Shown one piece after another: positions 43,103-53,430 of a DNA stretch of 64,000 nucleotides. Source of the DNA: Obelidium mucronatum (lineage: Eukaryota > Chytridiomycota > Chytridiomycetes > Chytridiales > Chytriomycetaceae); assembly GCA_025765595.1 (NCBI GenBank), contig JAIVFH010000044.1, positions 186,001 to 250,000 of the forward strand, given 5' to 3'. How positions within the stretch are numbered: the stretch's first letter is position 1; each line of letters begins with the position of its first letter. The position numbers were made by a program, and so were the translations under genes. The notes under the pieces were generated by a model that made no database searches, was not told the origin of the DNA, and saw nothing but the letters and a program-made list of their open reading frames with translations.

Positions 43103-45032
43103 ATGGCTATGCTTCTGAATCCACTCCCTGATCCAACGGACAGCAAGAGCACCGCCGTCCCGACTCAATATTCTCAAGCGAATGATGTAGTTGTTTGATT
43201 GTTAACTTTAAGTGTGGCTCTTAACTGAATCCGACTGGCAGTACTTGGATTCCGTTGAACTAATTCGGCAATATTCCGACGGCAAACTTCTCCTGTCCCA
43301 GTTTTTGCGAAGAGTTTCTAAGAAGCAAAAGACCGTTTATCCAAGCGGTGCGGTTGTTGTTCTTGCGACTGTCTTTGGGGATTGTTATGATATGGTAAGC
43401 GAGTGAGTCACAACCACAATATCGATTTAAATGATGTCTCTAACAGGGTAAAGGCATAATCAAGGCTGCTCTAGAGGCAAGCGGATGTGAGGTGAAGGAC
43501 TTAGGGGTATCTGTCCCCTGCCATGAACTTGTCGATGCTGTTGTTGCGGCTAAAGCAGATATTGTCGGATTAAGCGGATTAATTATTCCTAGTCTGAATC
43601 AAATGGTGCTTGTCGTCAAAGAAATGGAAAAGCGTGGCCTTAAGGTGTGTACTTTATTTTCGAACCGTGACTTGAAATATCATGGATACCCGAAAAATCG
43701 TTTAACACCAAACACAAAAGATTCCTGTCCTAGTGGGAGGTGCAGCAACAACTAAAAGAAACACTGCTGTTGAGATTGCGCCCTATTACTCTGGTCCCGT
43801 AATTCACGCGATGGACGCATCCCGAGCCATCCATGTTTTAACTTTGCTCATGAACCCGCAAATAAGAGAAACTTATCTTCTTGAGGCACGACAAGAGCAG
43901 CACGAGCTTCTTCAAGATATGCTGCATTCCATTGAGTGCTTCTCGTCTAGCCCCCTCTCGATCCAAGAAGCTCGTCATCGTAAATTCCAAATCAACTGGA
44001 ATGAATGGAAACCACGCGTTCCACTCTTTTTAGGATCGAAACGATACGGTAAAATTCCTCTTGGATCGCTTGTCCAGAATATCCATTGGGATCCCTTCTT
44101 TCAAATCATGCACCTACGTGGAACTTACCCAAACCACGCGTACCCAAACATTCTCAAAGACGATAAAGTGGGGACTGAAGCTAAACAGGTGCTTCGAGAT
44201 GTAAAGCTGGTGTTGCAGGAAATTATTGATGGAAATTTACTTGAAGCAAGAGGAGTCGTCTGGTTCGGGAGGGCAAACAGTTGTGGCGACGATGTTCGTA
44301 TTTATAGAAATAACGAATCGCCGGATATAGTAGGGACATTTTATGGGCTGCGACAGCAAGTCCTGCATGATATCAATAATGATCACGATCAAGCATGTTT
44401 CTGTATTTCAGATTTTATTGCACCGGCAGAAAGCATGATATCGGACTATATTGGGGGGATGGTTGTTTCTGCGGGGTTTGGCTTGAAGGAGCTCTGCGAT
44501 AGAGTACAAGGCGACGATTACAAAGTATTAATGTATAAAGCTGCGGCCGAGTGTTTGACGGGAGCCTTGGCTGAACTCGTTCATGATCAAGTGAAGCATG
44601 TTTTTTGGGGCTATCGAAAAGAGGATATGACAGAAATCGAAATGGATGATGCCCTTTCGATTGACTTTGGTATGGAGTATGCAAAAGAAGGGAGAAATTG
44701 CGTTGGTATTCGTTTGGCTCCTTGCTTTCCGCAGCAACCAGATCATACAGAGATGGAGACAATGTGGAAGTTGATGGACGTCGAAATTCATACTGGGATT
44801 AAGTTGACTGAGACCTTGGTAACTATGCTTTTTGAATCAGATGTGACTGACTAATAATACGGAATATTAGGGAATGTCGCCAGTCATGGCAGTAAATGGC
44901 CTGCTCTTTTCTCATCCAAAATCTCAGTGTTTTGCTGTTGGTAATGTTATGGAAGATCAAATTCAAGACTATTCTCATCGCCGTGGTGTTCCTGTGGAAA
45001 ACGTGAGAAAGTGGTTATGTTTGAATCGCTGA
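43103..45032 (+). CDS. Methionine synthase (MetH) C-terminal-half homologue lacking the cobalamin His ligand
   Basis: Exons 43103-43186, 43242-43394, 43447-43644, 43721-44818 and 44871-45032 join in phase to 564 residues. The order matches the back half of B12-dependent methionine synthase. First is a short helical cap, then the B12-type Rossmann domain (VVVLATVFGDCYDMGKGII; DLGVSVP; GLSGLIIPSLNQMV; IPVLVGGAATT). Last is the activation domain (FGRANSCGDDVRIY; ISDFIAPAE; HVFWGYR; and the TGIKLTE end). The homocysteine and pterin domains are absent. The DxHxxG motif reads DCYDMG, so the lower-ligand His is Tyr, and the AdoMet motif RxxxGYP reads RLAPCFP. It probably cannot carry out methyl transfer as MetH does. 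It may be a regulator, a partner of another enzyme, or a decaying gene, but it is intact and well spliced. Confidence 0.85.
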
Positions 45033-45297
45033 GGTATTCGGTGCTGCAGTCAACTTAAATAAATATTTTTCCCTGATTCATAATAATCCCTGTTATTGAA
45101 TGAAAGGAACATAATCGACACAGACTGGGTTACGCGCACTGCACTTTATTCAGATTTTTATAGTAGAAGCCGTCAGATTAAATTTAGTCAACTATAGTAG
45201 CGCTAGAAACTGCATTTGCTGATTGCGCAGATGTGGTGATCGCTGTCACATTCATTTTCATGCACTTGATATACTCTCAACATTAGACTCAAACCTT

Positions 45298-46365
45298 TTA
45301 GGCAAATAATGCAAGAGAACACACCCGATTGTTCGAATTAGACCATAACTTCTGAATAGTCCAGCTTCCATATTTGTATTGCTGTTGATTACATGCATCT
45401 GCGATTTCACCAGATCGTCCAAACCAGCCTGTAAATTTATCAAAGACCACAGGATCTGTAACAGCCTCTAGAAAAAAAGGTTAATATTGCGCTTCCAGTA
45501 TGTTCTGCAAATTCACCAGCCAACTCATGAGATGCGATACTACAGGAATTGCCAAACGCGTCTGATGCTCCGCAACTGGAGTAACATTCACTGTCTTCAC
45601 TCTGATCAGCGATGACACCATAGAACAAGTACTTTGCTTTCGGGGAGATATCAGTTATATTCACAACACTGTGGTAACCACTAAAGTTGCAGTTAGCAAA
45701 AATTCCAAGACGTGAAGTAATGGCGATCTCACCAAAAATCTACACAGCTTTGCTGATTGTAGTGGGTAATGTTTGTGTTAGGTGCAAAATGGATAGGAAA
45801 ATACGAGTTCAATGTGGGTTTTATCGTTCCAGATATGACCAATTCTCTGAAGCGGGGAAGTCAACTTAATTTGATTGGAGTCTTCCTTTTGGGATAAAAT
45901 TGTGACGGTACCTCAACATTGATTGAATGTCCATGACGTCGTCAATTGGCTTCTTTTCTTTCGAAGAATCGACTTGAATTATATGCGATGTAATATAAGT
46001 CCCCTTTTGAATTGGATATTCCTTGGTTCCGTACTGTGTCACTGATGGAAAAGATCAGTACTTATTAACTACTGTTTGCTCGCACGTACTTATGTCCATA
46101 AACGGCGAATCCACTAAAAATTTGTAGAACTCTTCCAACTCGGATTGGAATTGTGTGTTTTGACCCCAAAATATTGGACTCCTGTGATGTTTCGGTACGT
46201 ATTATTCCGCGCAACTCAACTCAAAAAAATTTAAATTTACACTTCAACACTGCTGATGAGAGGACCTCCGAAGTAGGAAAGCGCATACATGGGATCCACG
46301 TGTAAACCACCTTTGACGAACACAACGTCTTCAAAAGGAGTCCGAATTAATTTTTGGTAATTCAT
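45298..46365 (-). CDS. EXORDIUM / PHI-1-like protein (copy 2)
   Basis: Exon 1 is 46365-46241. It and the following exons splice cleanly through GTAAAT, GTACGT, GTACCG, GTGAGA and GTGAAT donors and end at TAA 45298. The product reads YFGGPLISSVEVSPIFWG, YFPIHFAPNTNI, SCVDFCGYHS, YLFYGVIADQ, then SHELAEAVTDP, WFGRSGEIADAC and WTIQKLWSN, the family pattern also seen in copy 1. Plant EXORDIUM proteins are secreted growth regulators; fungal relatives are uncharacterised. Copy 2 lacks a signal peptide, and its ATG is only 14 bases after the stop of copy 1. It is therefore either a tandem duplicate that lost its 5' end or part of a joint transcript. Confidence 0.7.
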
Positions 46366-46379
46366 CTTCGTCAACCGAT

Positions 46380-47497
46380 TTAAAAAGAGGTTTCGTTACC
46401 AGGAACAACTAAATCAGGCGACTTAGTCGTTGTCGAAACTGTAGTTGGAGATGGGCGGATTGTGACACTTTTCTGAACTGGCACCTCCACAATACAATCC
46501 TCATACACATTACTCCACACTTTTTGCACCATGTAGGTTTCAGATCCATTTGAATTCGGCATTGGATAACCGAAGCCACCACACAATGCACCAATTTCGC
46601 CCTGTTGGTCATTGTACCAGCCTAGCGGAGAACCTAAACTTGTAGCTAAACTAACTGCTGGATTCGTGATTGCTTCAGCAAACATATGGCTCGAGATTTG
46701 TTGCAGGTCGGCAAGATCAGATACCCCACCACCACAAACGTCTTGGCATTTCCCAGATTGATTTGGGAAGACGGAATAGTACAAGTAAGGAGTATTGACA
46801 GAGGAAATATCTGTGATATTAATTGTTCCTGTTTTGATGATTAGGAAGCTGAGTTGTTACAGCAAAACGGCCCACCATGATATCCACAAAAATCAAGGCA
46901 GCTTAGCCCTTTCGCAGCTTGGGAAATTGATATGCCACTTTCGAAATATATTGGATAATAAGAATTTGAAGTTGGGGCCAAAACGCCTTGAATCACAAGG
47001 TTTCGCAAATAGGGAACTAAATCTTCAGAATCATCCAAAACTTGATTTCTTCGCGGATCAGGCTCGATGTAAGCGGATTTTAACGTTCCATAACCAATTT
47101 TCTGCACTGGCGTGCTATATTCCGCCAAGACATCCATAAAGGGAGACGTTACGAGAAACTCATAAAAAGCTGAAATTTGAACAGGATAATCGAAAGATCC
47201 ATAAAATATGGGAGTAATTTCCACGTTTGATATGACGGGGCCATCGTAGAATTTGAGAGTGTTTGCTTGTCGCTTGGCTTTATAGCCGTGAGTCTTGAAG
47301 GATGAAAGGCTTTCAAGCTGCCCAGAGGAGCGAAAAAACTGACTCCAGATGGACGAAGCCAAGTTTAAAATCGAGTTTGGATTATTTTGATTACCGGCAC
47401 CACCGTCTAGAGATGCACCAGAAGGTAACGGAAGAGAGTGACAAAAACGGCTTAATAATAAAACTGTAAAACTCGCTTGGATTGTGGTGATGTGCAT
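46380..47497 (-). CDS. EXORDIUM / PHI-1-like secreted protein (copy 1)
   Basis: Exons 47497-46876 and 46828-46380 join in phase to 356 residues. A signal peptide is clear (TVLLLSRFCHSLPLPSG). The family motifs follow: YDGPVISNVEITPIFYG near residue 90, SPFMDVLAEY, SYYPIYFESGISI, SCLDFCGYHG across the splice, YLYYSVFPNQ, SSHMFAEAITNPAVSLA, GWYNDQQGEIGALCGG and VQKVWSNV. A Thr/Ser/Pro tail ends the protein. The SHxxxEAITxP block is the family's metalloprotease-like signature. Probably a secreted wall-associated protein or peptidase-like enzyme; the substrate is not known. Confidence 0.8.
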
Positions 47498-47886
47498 TTC
47501 TTGAGAAAGCTGCTGTTGTCAGAAAGGTGCCACTTGCTTTGTGTAGGACACTCGAGGAATATATTGGACTGTGATTTTCACTGAGCTGGGATTTACGGTT
47601 CGACTCTTTTTGCTCGTTGCTCGATGTTCGATCAGTCAAGATACATAAGGCTAATGGATCGAGCATTGTTCTGCTTGATGCAATCAGAGCAAAAGCACAA
47701 CAGTTCTGGATTGATTAAAAATTCTTCACAAAGCTTGAAGCAGTTGCATCTGACTTCTTTTCAACTTGATGGAGGTTGAACTTTGGTTGTGTCTGGATTG
47801 ATTGATGAGGTTCTACTCCAAAATCTCTCAATTAAGCATATAAAGACTGTCTTCGATTACATTGGTTTTAACAAACACCTGAAACA

Positions 47887-48935
47887 ATGGCGGTCAACTC
47901 TTACTGGACACCTCAGATCGGCACTACTTGGCAGGTGATATCACTCAGGTATTGATCCAAGAGGCACCCGTTTAAGACAAAGTTTTACAGTGGCAACTCG
48001 ATGGCAACTTCAATAATGCAGTGAAGGCAACTGTCTTTGACATTGACGCATCGGACTCTCAGGGTGGTACCTCTGGCGCCAAATTTATCACTTCTATCAA
48101 GAGCGGAAACCCTGAGCGCAAAGTGATCTGCTACGTCAACGGTATCATCTCTCTTTTCATTCACATTATTTGGCCATTCATTGTTTTAACCATTGTTCCC
48201 TCCCCCTTAGTGGGATCACTTGAAACCGATGGCTCTCGTTCCGATCAGAAACAGTTCAAATCATCTGATATCGGAGGAGTATATCCTGGTTGGCCAAACG
48301 AAAAGTTTGTTGACATTCGCAGTGCCGATGTCCGCAGCATCATGAAAGCTCGATTCCAAAAAATGAAAGACGTTGGCTGCGATGCAATCGAGCCAGATAA
48401 CATGGCATTAAACTATGCCGGGAAGGACGGATTCACGCCGCCTATTTCTGACCAAGACAGCGTGGATTACATCAATTGGCTCACTGGAACCGTCCACGAT
48501 TTGAACTTGGCTGTTGCAAGCAAAAACGGTGGTCTCTTCTATGCGACGCATCCGGAGCTTGTTTCTAAATTTGATTTTGCTGTTGTCGAAGAATGTGCTG
48601 CCAGTGGAAACTGCAATTTGTATGATGTGTTTGTGAAGGCGGGCAAGCCAGTGTTTGCGGCAGACTATAAAGACAAGGGCAAAGATGGTGGATGTAAACC
48701 CATCACTGGAACGGTGGCTGAAGCCTGTGCCGTGTTGAACTCGCACAATTTTGAAGGAATCATCAAATCATGCGGACTTGGGGCCACAGTTGTTCAATGC
48801 CGTGGTCCAAATGCGAATATTGAGCAAGGGAAGGGTTCTTCAGGATCATCTGATTCCGGTAACGGAAGTAGTGGCGGAATTAGTTTTGGAGTTTCTGTTG
48901 CAGTTTATGTATTTGCTGCTTTTCTAGCTCTATGA
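47887..48935 (+). CDS. GH114-type glycoside hydrolase (endo-alpha-1,4-polygalactosaminidase family), GPI-type C-terminus
   Basis: Exons 47887-47934, 47991-48141 and 48211-48935 join in phase to 307 residues. The TIM-barrel pattern of GH114 runs TWQWQLDG, VFDIDASDS, KVICYVNVGSLETD, PGWPNEKFVDI, GCDAIEPDNMALN (catalytic Asp/Glu region), LAVASKNGG, FAVVEECAAS and PVFAADYKD. The tail is Ser/Gly-rich and ends in a hydrophobic stretch (FGVSVAVYVFAAFLAL), as in GPI-anchored proteins. Members act on galactosaminogalactan-like polymers. Oddly, no signal peptide is seen with this start, so a further 5' exon may be missing. Confidence 0.82.
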
Positions 48936-49074
48936 GGTTTTAGTACCCGATATCGAGGAATTTATCAATAAATTGGCATAGTATTGTAGTATCCCAAGCT
49001 TATATTCCAACAGAAATGACTTTCATAGCATAGATAAAAAGAAATATTATTATAGTAGAAGTATTTAGAGATAA

Positions 49075-51433
49075 TCACTTCTGATGCTGTGACGTTGTCG
49101 CCTGCATTTCTTCATGTGCAACACGGTCATGTGCAGCCTTTAAAATCATACCAAGGACATCCTTATAATCCTTGTTCTCAAAAGATCCCATGTAAGCAAA
49201 CTTTCCATCCCAGCACCATCCAGGATTGGGGTTCACCTCCAACAACTTAATGGTTCCGCGTCGTTCGCCTGGAGCCTCGAAACCATCGCCGCGTCCGTAA
49301 TCGCATCTGAAATCAAATCGAGCATAATCCCGGCATCCAAACCGTTCCCAAAGAACAATGCACCATTGTTGTAACTCGTGTCTCACCTTGTCACTAATCT
49401 TTGCAGGTTTATAAGAAATTTCGCTCCAGTAAGGACTGGTGGGATCCCATTTACTCTCGAACCCAAGAATGGGCGCGAGATTCCTTGCCGTGATTTTAGA
49501 GTAGTCCACTTCTAGAATTGGGAAAAAGTGGAAGCCACTGGCCAAGTTTCCAATCACACCGACTCCGTATTCAGTCCCACGGCAGTATTCTTGGACAATG
49601 ATATCGCGGATTCCTATGCCGTTGAGTTCCTTCATGTATGTTTCGAGCTCAGTGACATTATGGACAATTGATCGCGGAGTGATTCCAAGACTGTTGTCTC
49701 CCTTGATTGGTTTTATGAATGCTGGGTATTTAATATCCTCCTTGATTATTTTATCGAGGTTAGCAATCGTGGATACGGCAGGAGTCTGAATATCAGACAG
49801 GAAAAATGTTTCGCGGGGAGTTGGTACTCCTAGAGCGTCGGCCGTCCGATTAACAAGGCCTTTGTCATAACAAAAGGCAAGACAGTTAGGACCGGCCCCG
49901 GAGTAAGGCAGACCAAGCATTTCTAGAATTGCAGGCACATGAAGTTCCTTCATTGCATCGTTATCGAATCCTTCATCGCATAGATTAAAAACAAAGTGCT
50001 TCTTGTCCTTGGGTAGCTTCTTCATTGTTTCGTGGAGGGTGGAATGGGTATCAATGATTGTTAGATTCTTTTCCGGTATATAGCCGAGGGATCCGAGAGC
50101 TGCATAGAGCTTATCTCTTGTAATAAAGTCTTCTGGGTTCCAAGTATTGTTGAGTTTTCCTACACATGGCTGGGAAGGGTCTCCCATGCAGAGAATTAAA
50201 GACTCGAACGTGTGTGGCTGAAGAGGAGTTGGAACTCTTGAAACAGAGATACTAGATGATTGAAGAAGTGGGGCTTTGACGATATCCAGTGGTTTTGTTG
50301 TTGCTGGTTTAAAGGCTGTGATAATCATTCTGTGGCTCATCATCCCCAAATCTTCTTGCCGTTTACTCAGCTGATCTGCTACAGTCATTTCTCCCATCAT
50401 TGAAACTACTTTCTCAGTGGCAGGGCCCAAGTGCTTGTGAGCGTCCAGTGGGACAACTTCTAAGCCAGCTTCTAGAACCGTTGCGCTCAGCTCTTCGCGA
50501 CTATACAAACGCTCTTGATAAAACTGATCTCTTACTACCCCACGGTCGGTTACTGTAATAACTTCGCGAGAACTCAGTCGTAATTTGTCGCCACTCAGCT
50601 GTCTCTCACGACAGACAAACGTAGTATCATCAATCCACTCCCAGCTTCGTTCAGCAAAATTTTCACGCATATATCCACCATCTGTGAGATCTAAAACAAC
50701 GCGACCTCCAGGAGCCAAAACACGAAATATTTCTTCAAGAACGCGGCGGTCGCCATCTTCTGCTTTAAAGTAACCAAAAGAGTTGCCCATCAGCATTACA
50801 AAGTCAAAAATTTGGTCCTTGTAGGGAATTTGGCGACAGTCTCCAACAGTATAGACAGGTTGGTTTACGAGTTTGGCTTGCGAGGCGCGTTCATTTCCGA
50901 CTGAAATAAGGTACTTGCTTTGGTCGTGGCCGTGGCAGAGAAGATTTGGGTATGCTTTTGCGAGATGCAAAGTATGGCGTCCTTGACCGCAGCAGAGATC
51001 CAGAATACGGGCTGGTTCTGTTTGTTTTTTACACATTCAACATTGCCACCCAACCTGTCAAAAGACCAAAAACAGCAAAAACTCAACTCGACTTTGAATC
51101 TTTTCCTCGTTCAAAAATCGCTTTAATTTCGCTGTCTTTCTCGAGAATCGCGATTTCTTGCCGGGTTACTTCGGGGTCTTCCACGACATCACCGTCCGTT
51201 TTGAGATACATCGAGTCGCTGAACACCTGCGCCCACCACTCTGCGGGGACCATTGCTTCGAGGTCTTCGACTTTGCCGAAGCAGTTTGTGCCTGGCGCAA
51301 ACTTGGGGCTGGCTGTTTCGAAACCAGGAGAGGCTCCCCGTTTGGCTGCCAGTGTTGAGGCTGGGGCCAGGGCGGCATCCAGCGTGTGCTTTGATTCTAC
51401 GATGACTGGACCGTCGCGTTCGTTGTGTGTCAT
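49075..51433 (-). CDS. Methyltransferase / D-Ala-D-Ala-ligase-like ATP-grasp fusion
   Basis: Exons 51433-51088 and 51017-49075 join in phase to 762 residues. Residues 1-115 are a low-complexity lead. A class I SAM methyltransferase follows: motif I ARILDLCCGQGRHTLHLA, then YTVGDCRQIPY, FVMLMGNSFGYF and APGGRVVLDL. The C-terminal half is an ATP-grasp ligase of the D-Ala-D-Ala ligase type: FNLCDEGFDNDAM, YPAFIKPIKGDNSLG, IVQEYCRGTEYGVGVIG, YARFDFRCD, and the metal-binding KLLEVNPNPGWCW. Together they would ligate an amino acid or peptide with ATP and N- or O-methylate a product. This suggests a small-molecule or peptide-like pathway; mycosporine-type chemistry is one possibility. No neighbour supports a cluster. 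Confidence 0.85.
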
Positions 51434-52047
51434 GGCCAAGTAGTTGTGTGGAGAGGAAGAACTATTTGGGGGCGAATGTGGCTGCAAGTTGTTACCCCCA
51501 CAAACAATGGAGACAAAGAAATTCAACAAAACAAAAAACGCGTCATTGAAGGACTCAAATCCAATCAAAGTGAAGCAGCAGCTTGGTGACTCTTGAGTGA
51601 ATGTTTGATTTTAAACAGGTTAATAGTTGTTTATTTAACCGCATGAATTACCAATAAAGTTACTTGCTTCGTTTAATAACACGAAATTTTAAAGTTTATT
51701 GTATGATAGGTGTGTGTTTGATGACGACTTCCGAGTCTGCTGGTTTTGAACTGTCACAACTTCAACCCTCGCGAAATAAAACAAAAGAACTTGTTGGCTG
51801 TCTCCACCGGTCATATCAAATCGCGGAATTAGCCGCCGCTGGAATTCAGACACCATATGTGAATGTCGTCTTGCTACCAAAATGTTCCAAAAATAGTAAA
51901 AATAGCCTATTCCTGACCGGCTTTATACTGAAGGACCACACTCACTATTAGAAGATCCGTCTCGCGTTGTTTGCGTCACTGTTAAGTGTAAGTATACTTG
52001 GACGAATCTGATTATAATCACCTTTCACCTGTTGTTATTTCCTCTGA
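51434..52047. other. Mostly gene-free region
   Basis: It holds the promoter of the methyltransferase/ligase gene. A plus ORF at 51724-51951 (about 75 codons, polar) and a minus ORF at 51689-51880 overlap; neither has a recognisable pattern. I support no gene here. Confidence 0.4.
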
Positions 52048-52332
52048 TCAGCTGGCGAGACCGATTGGCGAAAGATTGGTACATATATTAATTGAAGTAT
52101 GCGTATCAGGATTGTAGCTGCCGGCTGGTCTCAGCTTTAGCTGAGGGGTGGGAGGTAGAATCATGGTGTAGGAACTTGCCGTCCCAGTCGTCATGTCGGG
52201 TGCTTTCCAGGAAATGGCACCTGTCATGTTATTAGTCAAAGTAATTGTATCGGAAACAGACAGATTCAGATAATTGGCACTGTTCAGCGGGACAAACACG
52301 GGTGTGTCAATTGGAAATTTGTTGAAATCCAT
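52048..52332 (-). CDS. Short MSP-like (immunoglobulin-fold) protein, 94 residues
   Basis: The frame encodes alternating strands with a layout like a major-sperm-protein domain: a strand with VFVPLNSANYLNLSV, then DTITLTNNMTGAISWKA, YTMILPPTPQLKLRPAGSYN and PDTHTSINIC. MSP domains bind FFAT motifs at ER contact sites, but typical ones are longer. This one has no membrane anchor in the ORF, and a further exon downstream could have been missed. The likeness is by pattern only. Confidence 0.4.
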   Translation of the reverse strand: MDFNKFPIDTPVFVPLNSANYLNLSVSDTITLTNNMTGAISWKAPDMTTGTASSYTMILPPTPQLKLRPAGSYNPDTHTSINICTNLSPIGLAS

Positions 52333-52772
52333 CCTGTTATCGCTGGACTTTTATACTGGATTCGATGGGTTCCGGTTGTAATATTGAACAGAAACCCTGG
52401 ATCCGGACCTGACCCCATAGCCACTGGATTGGGCACAAATTCAAGAACGACGGTGTCGAAAAGCTCTCACAGAAGATCAAGTATCGAATATCATTAAATC
52501 CGTCGTACAAGTGGCATCCGTACAAGTGGCACTAGCTGACGCCCAAACGCCGATGTCAGCTTTAGCTGAGGAAGAGAGAGATTCAGTCTTTGACTCCAGT
52601 TCACAAATCGCCAAAGGAATCCAGCATTCCAGCTCTGTTCCCATTATTGATTGTTCCAAATTTACCGACACACTACGGGTCCCTGTTTACAATCGACCAA
52701 AGCTTCCCAGTTGTAAATGGAACCAATGATTTGGTTATCTTTGTTTCAATGCTACGGTAGAGATCTCTGTTT
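52333..52772. other. Unresolved upstream exons of the pseudokinase gene
   Basis: All three plus frames carry open, polar stretches. A 27-base tandem repeat (CGTACAAGTGGCA-type) lies near 52500. The frame 52511-52729 may be an exon ending at a GTAAAT donor (about 52712) and splicing to the kinase-like exon at about 52810. I cannot settle the structure. Confidence 0.3.
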
Positions 52773-53330
52773 TTGGGCAACCATGGATTTCTAATGCGCC
52801 AATTCCTCAAAGTTGCCATTCTCCACGCGGCTCAAGCACTGGCCATTATTCACGACTTGGGCTATTGCTACGGAGATATAAGGCAAGAAACTTTGCTTCT
52901 TGGCGAAGCTCCAACTGCATGTGGCTTCCGGTTGAGTCTGAATTCTTGTTCAGAAATGCGCTTGCGAGCAACTTACCCTGCACTCCAAAAATGTTTTACT
53001 ATCAGCCCTCCAGAAGCTTTGCCTGGATACAACGGCCCTGTTGATGGGGCTTGTGCGGATGTATACCAGCTGGGAGTTGTGCTGTGCGAGTTGTTGACTG
53101 AAGATGGACGGCGTCCGCGCAGTGTACAAATGGTTTCAGAAGGAGCGGTCCTATTTGGAGATCTGGAGCAAGGTGATTATTCATCGGGTATGGTGGGGGA
53201 CTTGGAGTATCTGGATGCAGATGTGAGACATTTGATTCAGGGAATGTGTGGTTTCGCGCCAAGTACTCGCCTTTCTATGCGAGCAGTGGAGAGTCATCCG
53301 TGGTTTGACAGTGTTTTAGGATTGATGTGA
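52773..53330 (+). CDS. Protein kinase-like C-lobe, probably a pseudokinase
   Basis: The frame encodes a kinase C-lobe: a helix E-like LHAAQALAIIHDLGYCYGDIR in the place of the catalytic loop, ACGF in the place of DFG, and SPPEALPG as APE. Then come GACADVYQLGVVLCELLT (subdomain IX Asp kept) and FAPSTRLSMRAVESHPWF (subdomain XI Arg kept). The HRD His-Arg are Tyr-Gly, and the DFG Asp is Cys. The catalytic Asp of the loop is present, but the metal-binding Asp is lost. The N-lobe must lie in upstream exons that are not resolved. It is likely a scaffold or regulator; acquisition of stray activity is not excluded. Confidence 0.6.
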   Translation: MGNHGFLMRQFLKVAILHAAQALAIIHDLGYCYGDIRQETLLLGEAPTACGFRLSLNSCSEMRLRATYPALQKCFTISPPEALPGYNGPVDGACADVYQLGVVLCELLTEDGRRPRSVQMVSEGAVLFGDLEQGDYSSGMVGDLEYLDADVRHLIQGMCGFAPSTRLSMRAVESHPWFDSVLGLM

Positions 53331-53430
53331 CATGACAGCAAGATTTTACATAAGCATTATTAATAATAAAGATTTCTTTCAAGATAAATGTATGCTATTA
53401 TTTTCAAGGTTTATTTCCTAGATGAATTCA

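Noticed and set aside
51689..51951. Two overlapping short ORFs on opposite strands
   Set aside because: Neither shows a domain, splice support or codon bias.
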